DNA of 64,000 nucleotides from Parabacteroides sp900760525 (GTDB lineage: Bacteria; Bacteroidota; Bacteroidia; Bacteroidales; Tannerellaceae): the NCBI RefSeq assembly GCF_049860805.1, contig NZ_CP187555.1:4216001-4280000 (forward strand), read 5' to 3'. Shown piece by piece: positions 16,036-24,258 of this stretch. The translations under genes and the position numbers were made by a program. Each line of letters starts with the position of its first letter. Positions within the stretch are counted from its first letter, which is position 1. The notes below the pieces were generated by a model. It was not told the DNA's origin and ran no database searches. It saw only the letters and a list, made by a program, of their open reading frames with translations.

Positions 16036-17844
16036 ATGAAATTAAACTCTGTTTTGACATTCTTATTTATCGTCCTGTTGACTGCCTGTAAAGGCGGTGC
16101 GTACGACTTGTCTGCGTATGGATTGAAACCCGATACCGGCGAAAACGCTTCTCCATTGATTGCGAAAGCCCTTCAGGAGATAGCTGCCGAATCGAGCTCC
16201 GACACGATCCGGATCCTGTTGCCTACAGGTCGCTATGATTTTTATCCGTCGGGCTCTACGGAACGCGAATATTTCATTTCCAATCACGACCAGGATAATC
16301 CGAAGCAGGTGGGACTGGCTTTCGAGAATATGAAGAACGTCGTGTTTGACGGGCAAGGCTCCGAGCTGGTTTTCCACGGGCGGATGCTTCCGGTTTCTTT
16401 GGTCAATTCTGAAAACTGTACGTTGAAGAACTTCAGCATCGACTTTGAGAACCCGCATATCAGCCAGGTGAAAGTGTTGGAGAACGACACGGTCGGCGGG
16501 ATGATCACCTACGAAGTCGCTCCCTGGGTGGAATATGAGATACGCGACAGCAACTTTGTCGCCAAAGGGGAAGGTTGGGAGCATGTCCCTGCCTGGGGCA
16601 TCGCTTTTGAAGGAGATACGAAACGATTAGTCTATACGACCAGTGATATCGGCGTGGGTAGCAAGCACGTTGCCGAGATTGCACCCCGTAAGATCCTCGC
16701 TCCCTGGAAGAATAAGAAACTGATACCGGGTACGGTGGTCGTTTTCCGTGGATACGGCCGTCCGACTCCGGGTATTTTCGTATATCATGATACGAATACG
16801 ACGCTTGAAAACATACAGGTGCATTATGCCGAAGGAATGGGCCTGCTGGCACAGATGAGCGAGAATATCACGTTGGATAAATTCTCGGTCTGCCTGCGTG
16901 GCAAGGAGGATCCGCGTTATTTTACGACTCAGGCGGATGCGACTCATTTCTCCGGCTGCAAAGGGCTGATCCGTTCGGTCGGCGGTCTGTACGAAGGCAT
17001 GATGGATGACGCCATCAATGTGCATGGGACCTACCTGAAAGTGCAAAAGCGGATAGACGACAAGACATTGGTAGGCGAATATATGCACGGCCAGTCATAT
17101 GGTTTCGAGTGGGGCCGTCCGGGCGACGCGGTCCAGTTTATCGACTCCAAGACGATGGAGATTCTGGGAGAACAGAACACGGTGACGGCTATCGAAGCTG
17201 TCGACAAGCCTGACGATCACGGCGCAAAGCAGTTCCGCATTACCTTCGGGAATCCGATCGATCCCGCCATCAGTGAAGCCGGCACTTACGGTATAGAGAA
17301 TTTAGAATGGACGCCGGAAGTTTATTTTGCCGGCAATATGATCCGCAATAACCGCGCCCGTGGCTCCCTGTTCAGCACCCCGAAGAAGACGGTGGTCGAG
17401 AAAAACGTTTTCGATCATACTTCCGGTACGGCAATCCTGCTGTGCGGCGACTGCAACGGATGGTTCGAGACGGGTGCCTGTCACGATGTCTTGATCCGGA
17501 ACAACCGGTTTATTAACTCGCTGACGAATATGTTCCAGTTTACGAACGCCATTATTTCCATCTATCCGGAGATACCCGATTTGAAGGATCAGAAGAAATA
17601 TTTCCATAGCGGGATCGTGATCGAGAACAATGAGTTCGAAACCTTCGACATGCCGATCCTGTATGCCAAATCGGTGGACGGCCTTGTTTTCCGTAATAAT
17701 GTGATTAAGCAGAATCATGACTATCCTGCTTTCCACTGGAACAACCATCGTTTCTTCTTCCAGCGTGTTATCAATGAGGAGATCGAGGATAACCGTTTCG
17801 ACGGAGGCTTTGACGAAGCGAAAGATATCCTGATGGACGACTAA
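16036..17844 (+). CDS. GH110 alpha-1,3-galactosidase, lipoprotein
   Basis: 602 residues, the usual length of Bacteroides GH110 enzymes. A lipoprotein signal with lipobox LLTAC (Cys about residue 18) predicts membrane anchoring. A right-handed parallel beta-helix follows, with repeated strands such as NVVFDGQGSELVFHG and NCTLKNFSIDFENPHI. The strongly conserved GMMDDAINVHGTYLKV segment (about residue 325) carries the paired Asp implicated in the inverting mechanism of this family. GH110 enzymes remove alpha-1,3-linked galactose from blood-group-B or linear alpha-Gal glycans; which subfamily this is cannot be told by eye. The gene is monocistronic with no SusC/D beside it. An IS66 copy has inserted 194 bp downstream. 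Confidence 0.88.
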   Translation: MKLNSVLTFLFIVLLTACKGGAYDLSAYGLKPDTGENASPLIAKALQEIAAESSSDTIRILLPTGRYDFYPSGSTEREYFISNHDQDNPKQVGLAFENMKNVVFDGQGSELVFHGRMLPVSLVNSENCTLKNFSIDFENPHISQVKVLENDTVGGMITYEVAPWVEYEIRDSNFVAKGEGWEHVPAWGIAFEGDTKRLVYTTSDIGVGSKHVAEIAPRKILAPWKNKKLIPGTVVVFRGYGRPTPGIFVYHDTNTTLENIQVHYAEGMGLLAQMSENITLDKFSVCLRGKEDPRYFTTQADATHFSGCKGLIRSVGGLYEGMMDDAINVHGTYLKVQKRIDDKTLVGEYMHGQSYGFEWGRPGDAVQFIDSKTMEILGEQNTVTAIEAVDKPDDHGAKQFRITFGNPIDPAISEAGTYGIENLEWTPEVYFAGNMIRNNRARGSLFSTPKKTVVEKNVFDHTSGTAILLCGDCNGWFETGACHDVLIRNNRFINSLTNMFQFTNAIISIYPEIPDLKDQKKYFHSGIVIENNEFETFDMPILYAKSVDGLVFRNNVIKQNHDYPAFHWNNHRFFFQRVINEEIEDNRFDGGFDEAKDILMDD

Positions 17845-18030
17845 GTATTTTTTTATTTTGTATTCACATCGGTTATAAGTTGTTGATAACCTTTTGTTTG
17901 ATGTGAATCCGGTGAAAGCACGCGAAAATAAACAGATGCATTTCTGGGGGAATGAACTGCCTTCACAGCAAAGCACTGCTTTTTAGCAGGTTGCAAACGA
18001 TGTGAAGGGTGAATGCTGTTTGAAAATACA

Positions 18031-18038
18031 CTTGGCGG
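18031..18038. repeat. IS66 target-site duplication, left copy
   Basis: CTTGGCGG, identical to 20596-20603 immediately outside the right inverted repeat. Confidence 0.95.
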
Positions 18039-18102
18039 GTAAGCGTCTCCGCGATCCCCTCTTTTCCCCTTATAAAAGAGTCTCTACCTTTGTCTTAAAA
18101 AA

Positions 18103-18534
18103 ATGGAAAGAAGAAGTATTCAAGAGTATGCAGAAGAGTATAAAAATCGTCTAAAAGCAGGCGAAGATTTAGACTTTGTAGCTTATTGTCGTAGCTATGG
18201 CTTGCGTGTGGATAGCGTTCGTCAATGGATGCGCCGCCATGGCATGGATCCCAAGGCCATTCAACTGGGAATAGTATTGGAACGCTACCATTGTAAGCAG
18301 TTGGAAGATCAGGCCGTCTGCCAGAGTGTAGCAGGAGAAATGATCCCGCTTCAATTCACAGGGCGTGAAAAAGTAAAAGAGACCCGCTTAGTGGATGCAG
18401 AGAAACTGCTTAAAGGGATTCATATCACATTCCCCGACGGGGGAATCATCCAGATAAAAGAATGCGTTGCCGAAACATTGTGCCATTTTATCCACCTCTA
18501 TTACGGAAGAAAGGAGGACACATGTTCGCGCTGA
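18103..18534 (+). CDS. tnpA: IS66 accessory protein TnpA-like
   Basis: 143 residues. The N-terminal helix-turn-helix-like region (DFVAYCRSYGLRVDSVRQWMRRHG) is typical of the first IS66 ORF. The C-terminal part (GIHITFPDGGIIQIKECV) is also family-typical. It is thought to assist transposition by binding element DNA. The start is 11 bp after the -7 box TACCTTTG, and the gene overlaps tnpB by 13 bp. Confidence 0.85.
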   Translation: MERRSIQEYAEEYKNRLKAGEDLDFVAYCRSYGLRVDSVRQWMRRHGMDPKAIQLGIVLERYHCKQLEDQAVCQSVAGEMIPLQFTGREKVKETRLVDAEKLLKGIHITFPDGGIIQIKECVAETLCHFIHLYYGRKEDTCSR

Positions 18535-18875
18535 CCGAGTCGTTAAATTACTATTTATGTCCCCGCTATGTAAACATGTGTTCAGGGATCAATGCCTTGT
18601 CCGTGATTGTCCGGAACGATCTCAAGCGTAACCCCGTATCGGGTGAAGTATTCTTGTTCGTTAACAAATCCCGTACAATAATCAAGCTCCTGCACTGGGA
18701 AAAAGGCGGTTTTGTCCTTTATCAGAAACGTCTGGAAGAGGGGACGTTTGAAATACCTTGTTTTGACCCCGGCAGTGGCCGTTATCAGATGAGGTGGGAA
18801 AGTTTCTTTTTGATGATGGAGGGGGTGAGCCTGAAAAGCGCACGGTTCCGCAAACGCTTCAAGGGACCTGTCTAA
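18522..18875 (+). CDS. tnpB: IS66 Orf2-family protein TnpB
   Basis: 117 residues from ATG 18522, preceded by AAGGAGGACAC, an unusually strong Shine-Dalgarno for this phylum, which decides this start over an upstream in-frame ATG at 18462. The family core is LCPRYVNMCSGINALSVIV followed by GEVFLFVNKSRTIIKLLHWEKGGF and a basic C-terminus. TnpB is required for IS66 transposition but its biochemistry is unresolved. The overlap with tnpA suggests translational coupling. Confidence 0.92.
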   Translation: MFALTESLNYYLCPRYVNMCSGINALSVIVRNDLKRNPVSGEVFLFVNKSRTIIKLLHWEKGGFVLYQKRLEEGTFEIPCFDPGSGRYQMRWESFFLMMEGVSLKSARFRKRFKGPV

Positions 18876-18976
18876 TGGCGTCCTTTATATCACATATATC
18901 TATGCCACAGTTATTTACAAGTAAAATAATTGTGGCATAATTATTTAATTCCATTCCCTTTTCATATCTTTGCGGC

Positions 18977-20557
18977 ATGACAGGGAAACAGAGGACAAAC
19001 ATACTGCAGGATACCATTACTTTCCTCAGGGATCAACTTTTGGCTGCCGGCAGGCGGGAAGAAGAGTTACTTCGGCAAGTGGAGTCCCTGACATCCCGTG
19101 TGAGCGAACTTCAGGCAACCCTCCAGTCCTTAACCTCCTCTTTTCAGGAAAGCAAAGCAGACGCCAACAGGCTGAAAAACCAGAAACGCGCATTAGGCAA
19201 ACTGCTGGAAAACAAGTCCGAAAAGATAAACCGCAAGCAAGAGGAAAAAGAGGAGGCAAAGAATATCCCGGAGGAACCGAAGTTCGATCCCAAAAGCCGC
19301 GGCAATAATGGGGTGAAACGTAAAGAGTATTTCAATGTGGAAACCCGTTTGCACGAGATCTATCCTTGCGATCCGGACTTCGACCCTCTTAAAGCCAGAA
19401 TAATCAGTCACACTGATTCCATCCGTTACTCTTACCACCCGGGTTGGTTTGAGAAACATATCTATCGGCAGTACAACTGTGTGCAAGGCGATAACATATA
19501 CAACGGCAAATCCCCCAAAGCTCCCCTGCAAAACTCTTCCTATGATGGCAGTTTCCTTAGCGGCATATTGCAATTGCGCTATATCTATTCCCTGCCGGTG
19601 GAAAGGATCGTCAAGTTGTTCAACGAGCAGGGCATAGCCCTTTGCAAACAAACGGCCCATGGGTTGATTGCGAAATCAGCCGGTTTGTTGGAGCGTATGT
19701 ACGAAGTGCTGAAAAAGTCCATACTGGAAGATTCCTATCTGTCAATGGATGAGACTTATTACAAAGTGCTTGTCAATGAAAAGAATGAATCGGGCAAGAA
19801 AGTCCGTAAAGGATATCTCTGGGGCATGTATGCCAACCATACGGAATTAATCGCTTTTATTTATGAAAACGGCTCCCGCTCTAAAAGCATAGCCGAAAAG
19901 CTGCTTACTGATTATAAAGGGGCTTTACAGACAGACGGATATGCCGCTTACGCCGACTTTAGGAAAGAAGAATATCCTGACATCATCCCCCTGGCATGTT
20001 TCCAGCATTGTAAAAGGAAGTTCCTGGATATGAAGGAGGATAGGCAAGCGCAGGAAGTAGTCGATATTGTCAATGAATTATATCAGAATGAACATCTTAT
20101 CCCGCCCGATTGGGAACCAAAACAGATACTGGCCTGGCGCAAAAAATACGCACCTCCTATCCTCGGACGCTTAAAGGCCAAATTGGAAAGTATACAATCC
20201 GATCCGCAAACTTTGCCCAAGTCGCTTATGGGGGAAGCGGTTCGCTATACCCTCAACCTGTATGATGTTTTATGCAATTATATAAAATCAGCGGACTACC
20301 AATTAGACAACAACCGCATTGAACGGATAAACCGTTACATCAGCCTGAGCCGCCGCAACTCACTTTTCGCCGGTAGCCATGCCGGGGCACAGAGAATGGC
20401 TCTTTTTTATTCTCTGGCTTGTTCGGCCAGACTTCACAATCTTAATACTTTTGATTATTTCACGGACTTGTTCAACAGGTTGGCCGATATACAGCCAACA
20501 GCACAGGATTCGGTCTTTAGAAATTTACTACCGGATAAATGGATCCCTTGTCATTGA
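18977..20557 (+). CDS. tnpC: IS66 family DDE transposase TnpC
   Basis: 526 residues, full length. An N-terminal leucine-zipper-like coiled coil (about 5-90) is followed by the IS66 catalytic domain. Candidate DDE residues are Asp in LSMDETYYKVL (about 258), Asp in LQTDGYAAYADF (about 319) and Glu in DNNRIERINRY (about 446). The C-terminal IS66 tail (YFTDLFNRLADIQP) is present. The start lies 4 bp after a TATCTTTG -7 box, so a very short leader is expected if that promoter is used. Intact and probably active. Confidence 0.95.
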   Translation: MTGKQRTNILQDTITFLRDQLLAAGRREEELLRQVESLTSRVSELQATLQSLTSSFQESKADANRLKNQKRALGKLLENKSEKINRKQEEKEEAKNIPEEPKFDPKSRGNNGVKRKEYFNVETRLHEIYPCDPDFDPLKARIISHTDSIRYSYHPGWFEKHIYRQYNCVQGDNIYNGKSPKAPLQNSSYDGSFLSGILQLRYIYSLPVERIVKLFNEQGIALCKQTAHGLIAKSAGLLERMYEVLKKSILEDSYLSMDETYYKVLVNEKNESGKKVRKGYLWGMYANHTELIAFIYENGSRSKSIAEKLLTDYKGALQTDGYAAYADFRKEEYPDIIPLACFQHCKRKFLDMKEDRQAQEVVDIVNELYQNEHLIPPDWEPKQILAWRKKYAPPILGRLKAKLESIQSDPQTLPKSLMGEAVRYTLNLYDVLCNYIKSADYQLDNNRIERINRYISLSRRNSLFAGSHAGAQRMALFYSLACSARLHNLNTFDYFTDLFNRLADIQPTAQDSVFRNLLPDKWIPCH

Positions 20558-20595
20558 ATAACTAATATACAGGAGGGGATCGCGGAGACGCTTAC

Positions 20596-20603
20596 CTTGG
20601 CGG
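20596..20603. repeat. IS66 target-site duplication, right copy
   Basis: CTTGGCGG, identical to 18031-18038 immediately outside the left inverted repeat. Confidence 0.95.
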
Positions 20604-20656
20604 CTGCATATTATATGGCTCCTGTCCCATAAATTATAGGCTAAAGGGGAAAATTT

Positions 20657-20694
20657 ACAGCCTATAGGCTAACCGAAGAAAGGCTATAGGCTGT
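20657..20694. repeat. Intergenic inverted repeat
   Basis: ACAGCCTATA (20657-20666) and TATAGGCTGT (20685-20694) form a 10-bp perfect stem between the IS66 end and the ispG terminator. Related CTATAGG-type motifs occur in the gap before the ECF sigma gene at 42255-42335. It is probably an mRNA 3'-end structure or a dispersed repeat. Confidence 0.5.
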
Positions 20695-20725
20695 CTCCCA
20701 ATAAGTGCTTATCTTTATTTCAAAA

Positions 20726-20762
20726 GATGCCTACCTTTTGGGGAGGGGATAGGCATCCCTTT
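20726..20762. terminator. Bidirectional terminator at the ispG 3' end
   Basis: GATGCCTA (20726-20733) pairs with TAGGCATC (20750-20757). The plus strand continues ccctttttc and the minus strand continues TTTTG, so it can end transcription of ispG (stop at 20781) and of read-through from the left. Confidence 0.7.
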
Positions 20763-20780
20763 TTCAATGCATGAGGTCTG

Positions 20781-22619
20781 TTAATCCACCCAATCCCCAT
20801 TTTCTTTTATCAGCTGGACCAATCGTTCTACAGCTTCTTCTTCGGGGATGTTTTTCAGGACGCATTCTTTGCCTTTGTACAGGCTGATCCGGTTCTTTCC
20901 GGCGCCGACATAGCCGTAATCGGCATCCGCCATTTCGCCGGGTCCGTTCACGATACATCCCATAATGCCGATCTTCAGGCCTTTCAGATGCGAAGTGGCC
21001 TCCTTGATGCGGGCGATTGTCGTTTGCAGGTCATACAAGGTACGTCCGCAGCTCGGGCAGGAGATATACTCCGTCTTGCTGATGCGGGCACGGGTAGCCT
21101 GCAGGATGCCGAACATGCAACTGTCCGTCACCATCGCTTCGCAGCCTTCGTTGTGCAACATGATCCCGTCGCCGAAACCATCTAACAGCAAAGTCCCGAA
21201 ATCGGTGGCCGATTTTAGTTGCAGTGCTTCGACATCCGTCTCCTGATAGTCACGATGCAGGACGACCGGCACATCGCAACCGGCAGCAAGCAACCGGTGT
21301 ATGGCGGCACGTTCGGCAGCGATACCGTTTCGGTGGTGCGTGCTCAGGATTACGATCACAGACGGATCCTGTTTCAGAATCTCGATAGCGCGACCGGTCA
21401 GATCCCGGTAGGTGAGACGGATAAATTTCAAAGGGACGGAATAGTTTTTCAGTTCCTCTATTTCCGATGCGATAAAGAAAGGATAGGCATTCGGACGTTC
21501 TTTCCAGAAATGGGCGTCTACCAAAAGGCGGAAACTGTCCGGAAGGTTGTCCGGATCTTCTTTACCGATATATATATAGTCCGGCAGGGACGCATAATCA
21601 AACTCGAAGTCTCCGTTGCTGCGGTCGGAAATGACGACCGGCGGGAAGTTCCCCCCGATTCCTTCCGTCACCCGGCTCCGGCGGCGTTCGACAGCAACCG
21701 GATCATATCCCGGAGCGGGCGCGGCCTCTACCGGCTCGTGCCCTTCACGTTCGAGGATGTAATCGACCAGTTTGCGGGCAACGGGGATTTCGGCCTCCGG
21801 ATCTTCGCTCAGGGAGACGCGGATCGTGTCGCCGATGCCATCGGACAGCAGGGCGCCGATGCCGACGGCACTCTTGATGCGGCCGTCTTCGCCGTCGCCG
21901 GCTTCCGTCACGCCGAGGTGCAAGGGGTAATGCATATCTTCGGCTTCCATCGTTCTGACCAGCAGGCGGACGGTTTTCACCATGACGACCGTGTTCGAGG
22001 CTTTGATGGAAATCACGACGTCGGGGAAGTTCTCTTCCCGGCAGATGCGCAGGAATTCCATGCAGGAGGCAACCATGCCTTCGGGAGTATCGCCGTACCG
22101 GCTCATGATACGGTCGGACAGCGAACCGTGGTTTACGCCAATGCGGATGGCGGTTCCGTGTGCTTTACAGATGTTAAGGAATGGTACGAAGCGGTCGCGT
22201 ATTTTCTGCAACTCTGCGGCATATTCCTCGTCGGTATATTCCAGCAGGTCGAATGTCTTGACCTTATCCACATAGTTTCCGGGATTGATGCGTACCTTCT
22301 CCACCTCCTCGGCTGCGGCATCGGCCGCACGCGGGTTGAAATGGATGTCGGCGACTAACGGAGTCGTATATCCGGCTTCGTCGAGTTGCTTACGGATCAC
22401 GCCCAAATTACGGGCTTCACGTTCTCCCTGGGCGGTAAAACGTACATATTCAGCGCCTGCCTCGATCATGCGGATCGCCTGGCGGACGGCAGCATCGGTG
22501 TCCATTGTGGAGACGTTTGCCATCGACTGAATGCGAATCGGGTTATCACCACCCAGCGGGGTATTCCCAATGTTGACAACAGACGATTTACGGCGACGGT
22601 AGTTAAAAATATCTTCCAT
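20781..22619 (-). CDS. ispG: 4-hydroxy-3-methylbut-2-enyl diphosphate synthase, long form
   Basis: 612 residues from ATG 22619; the frame continues to 22679 but would run through the GTTGAAA repeat tract. The enzyme makes HMBPP from MEcPP in the non-mevalonate isoprenoid pathway. The N-terminal TIM barrel starts at GNTPLGGDNPIRIQSMANVS. The extra middle domain that lengthens the protein to about 610 residues is characteristic of Bacteroidetes, Chlamydiae and plants. The C-terminal domain carries the [4Fe-4S] ligands in ISCPSCGRTLYD and IGIMGCIVNGPGEM, both intact. It is the last gene of a minus-strand cluster after rpoN, PAP2-like, gcvH and purE. Confidence 0.96.
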   Translation of the reverse strand: MEDIFNYRRRKSSVVNIGNTPLGGDNPIRIQSMANVSTMDTDAAVRQAIRMIEAGAEYVRFTAQGEREARNLGVIRKQLDEAGYTTPLVADIHFNPRAADAAAEEVEKVRINPGNYVDKVKTFDLLEYTDEEYAAELQKIRDRFVPFLNICKAHGTAIRIGVNHGSLSDRIMSRYGDTPEGMVASCMEFLRICREENFPDVVISIKASNTVVMVKTVRLLVRTMEAEDMHYPLHLGVTEAGDGEDGRIKSAVGIGALLSDGIGDTIRVSLSEDPEAEIPVARKLVDYILEREGHEPVEAAPAPGYDPVAVERRRSRVTEGIGGNFPPVVISDRSNGDFEFDYASLPDYIYIGKEDPDNLPDSFRLLVDAHFWKERPNAYPFFIASEIEELKNYSVPLKFIRLTYRDLTGRAIEILKQDPSVIVILSTHHRNGIAAERAAIHRLLAAGCDVPVVLHRDYQETDVEALQLKSATDFGTLLLDGFGDGIMLHNEGCEAMVTDSCMFGILQATRARISKTEYISCPSCGRTLYDLQTTIARIKEATSHLKGLKIGIMGCIVNGPGEMADADYGYVGAGKNRISLYKGKECVLKNIPEEEAVERLVQLIKENGDWVD

Positions 22620-22627
22620 CTTTTTCA

Positions 22628-22726
22628 GTTGAAAGTTGAAAGTTGAAAGTTGAAAGTTGAAAATCAACAAGGGCGGCATACTTTGCGTTTTTGTTAACTC
22701 TCAACTTTCAACTGTCAACTTTCAAC
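22628..22726. repeat. Inverted 7-bp tandem repeats (GTTGAAA / TTTCAAC)
   Basis: Five head-to-tail copies of GTTGAAA (22628-22662) face an inverted tract containing TTTCAAC, TGTCAAC, TTTCAAC (22706-22726) across about 40 bp. The tracts fill the purE-ispG gap and could fold into a long hairpin in the polycistronic mRNA. Copy number may vary by slippage. Confidence 0.85.
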
Positions 22727-23232
22727 TAATTCGTTTTGTATTTAAAAGAAACCTTAGCCAGCTCTTCGTTTGCTTTTACGATCTTCTTTTTAAGGTCTTC
22801 CTTATAGGCGGCGAGTTTGTCCTGGAGTTGTTCGTCTCCGACGGCAAGCATCTGGACGGCCAGGATACCGGCGTTCAGGGCGCCATTGATTCCGACCGTG
22901 GCAACCGGAATTCCCGGAGGCATCTGCACGATGGCCAGCAATGCGTCCATACCGTCGAGCGTCGAATTGATGGGCACACCGATCACGGGGACTGTCGTCA
23001 TCGAGGCGATCACACCACACAGGTGGGCTGCCATACCGGCAGCCGCAATGATCACTTTGATGCCGCGTCCTTTGGCTCCCTTGGCGAAAGCCTCCACCTC
23101 GGCAGGCGTACGGTGGGCGGATAAGGCGTGCATTTCGAACGGGATCTCCATCTCGTCGAGCAGTTTGGCCGCTTTTTCCATTACGGGCAGATCCGAAGTA
23201 CTGCCCATGATAATACTTACTACTGGTGTCAT
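22726..23232 (-). CDS. purE: N5-carboxyaminoimidazole ribonucleotide mutase
   Basis: 168 residues, the standard class I PurE length. It converts N5-CAIR to CAIR in de novo purine synthesis. The phosphate-binding start VSIIMGSTSDLPVM, the SAHRTP catalytic histidine motif and the AGMAAHLCGVIAS loop are intact. The ATG overlaps the gcvH stop by 4 bp (ATGA), indicating coupled translation. No purK is visible nearby. Confidence 0.96.
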   Translation of the reverse strand: MTPVVSIIMGSTSDLPVMEKAAKLLDEMEIPFEMHALSAHRTPAEVEAFAKGAKGRGIKVIIAAAGMAAHLCGVIASMTTVPVIGVPINSTLDGMDALLAIVQMPPGIPVATVGINGALNAGILAVQMLAVGDEQLQDKLAAYKEDLKKKIVKANEELAKVSFKYKTN

Positions 23233-23609
23233 TTTGCAATCATTTGTTCGTATTCGGCAGCAGACATCAAATCATCCAGTTCGGAAGGATCTGACAGGGA
23301 GATTTTGATCAACCATCCGTTGCCATACACATCTTCGTTCACCAATTCAGGTTTGTCGTCCAGCTCGGCGTTAGCTTCGATCACTTCACCACTTACCGGC
23401 ATGAACAGGTCTGAAACAGTCTTTACTGCTTCGATTGTACCGAAAACTTCTTCTTTGGCAACTACTTCACCTTCAGTCGTGATGTCTACGAAAACGATTT
23501 CACCCAGTTCGCCCTGAGCATAATCGGTAATACCAACGTAAGCTACATTGCCATCTACACGGATCCATTCATGATCTTTTGTGTACTTTAAATCTGCAGG
23601 AAAATTCAT
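23229..23609 (-). CDS. gcvH: Glycine cleavage system H protein
   Basis: 126 residues, normal length. It carries the lipoyl-bound aminomethyl group between the P, T and L proteins of glycine cleavage. Family features are YTKDHEWIRVDGNVAYVGIT at the start, and the lipoylation site Lys within FGTIEAVKTVSDLFMPVSGE (about residue 64). gcvP and gcvT are not in this window. It lies 16 bp after the PAP2-like gene and overlaps purE by 4 bp. Confidence 0.96.
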   Translation of the reverse strand: MNFPADLKYTKDHEWIRVDGNVAYVGITDYAQGELGEIVFVDITTEGEVVAKEEVFGTIEAVKTVSDLFMPVSGEVIEANAELDDKPELVNEDVYGNGWLIKISLSDPSELDDLMSAAEYEQMIAK

Positions 23610-23625
23610 AATTTTAGTGTTTTTA

Positions 23626-24246
23626 TTAGATGAATAAATAGATATAACTCAAGAATGAGGCTACAAAGGTACATATAAATCCGAGACAAAACCCGGCATA
23701 TACCTGCATGGGAGTATGCCTTTTCAGAAAAATTCGCGAAGTGCCGACCAGCCCCGCGATTATGATCACGATGATAAAGGCCCAATAAGGGTTTATCAGG
23801 TGAATCCGTGCCACGCCCATAATGCCGCCCAACAGTCCGCCTATCCCGATCGCATGGGCGCTGATCTTCCAGAAGAAGTTGATCAACAACGCCAGGATCA
23901 ACGCCACACAGGCTCCCAACAGCAAGGAGATGAACCAGAACGGCAACATCATCTTATACATATAGAAAGCGCAGACCATGATCGACGTGATGAAGATCAG
24001 GTACGGAACCACGCGCTCGTGACGGTCCGACAGTTCCATATCGACCGCCGCCCCGTTTTTCACCATCATAAAGATGAATGCTCCGGGGATAACCGCCGTA
24101 GACAGGAATGCTCCACCGGCGAGCAACAACTTCATCGTCGGCGGATAGATCGCCAGGTACGTGAAGGTGAGAGCCAGCACGACTCCATACGTCACCATCA
24201 ACAACGGATGGAACATACCGGATATGATATTTGAAAATAATCTCAT
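23626..24246 (-). CDS. PAP2-family membrane phosphatase
   Basis: 206 residues with about six TM helices. The three phosphatase signature blocks are recognisable but divergent: DRHERVVPY (loop after TM2), SAHAIGIGG (in place of SGH), and SRIFLKRHTPMQVYAG (SR-x5-H). Members dephosphorylate lipid phosphates or diphosphates such as undecaprenyl diphosphate. The SAH block and non-canonical first motif leave the substrate open. It lies 12 bp downstream of rpoN and 16 bp upstream of gcvH, so it is probably part of that transcript. Confidence 0.78.
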   Translation of the reverse strand: MRLFSNIISGMFHPLLMVTYGVVLALTFTYLAIYPPTMKLLLAGGAFLSTAVIPGAFIFMMVKNGAAVDMELSDRHERVVPYLIFITSIMVCAFYMYKMMLPFWFISLLLGACVALILALLINFFWKISAHAIGIGGLLGGIMGVARIHLINPYWAFIIVIIIAGLVGTSRIFLKRHTPMQVYAGFCLGFICTFVASFLSYIYLFI

Positions 24247-24258
24247 AACGCTTCAAAT

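Larger units (their letters stand above)
18039..20595 (+). mobile_element. Complete IS66-family insertion sequence
   Basis: A 2557-bp element bounded by perfect 23-bp inverted repeats (18039-18061 and 20573-20595; outer end gtaagcgtctccgc). It is flanked on both sides by the identical 8-bp sequence CTTGGCGG (18031-18038 and 20596-20603), the 8-bp target duplication expected of IS66. It encodes the three standard genes (tnpA-, tnpB- and tnpC-like). -7 boxes precede the first (TACCTTTG, 18085-18092) and third (TATCTTTG, 18965-18972) genes. A stem around 18901-18939 (TATGCCACA/TGTGGCATA) lies between tnpB and tnpC. Perfect repeats and intact genes indicate a recent insertion into non-coding DNA. 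Confidence 0.96.

Noticed and set aside
15725..16039. Plus-strand 104-residue frame between cysS and GH110
   Set aside because: It begins inside cysS antisense, contains the GH110 promoter box, and shows no protein-like pattern.
21219..22358. 379-residue plus-strand frame opposite ispG
   Set aside because: Shadow of ispG; no recognisable domain or start signal.
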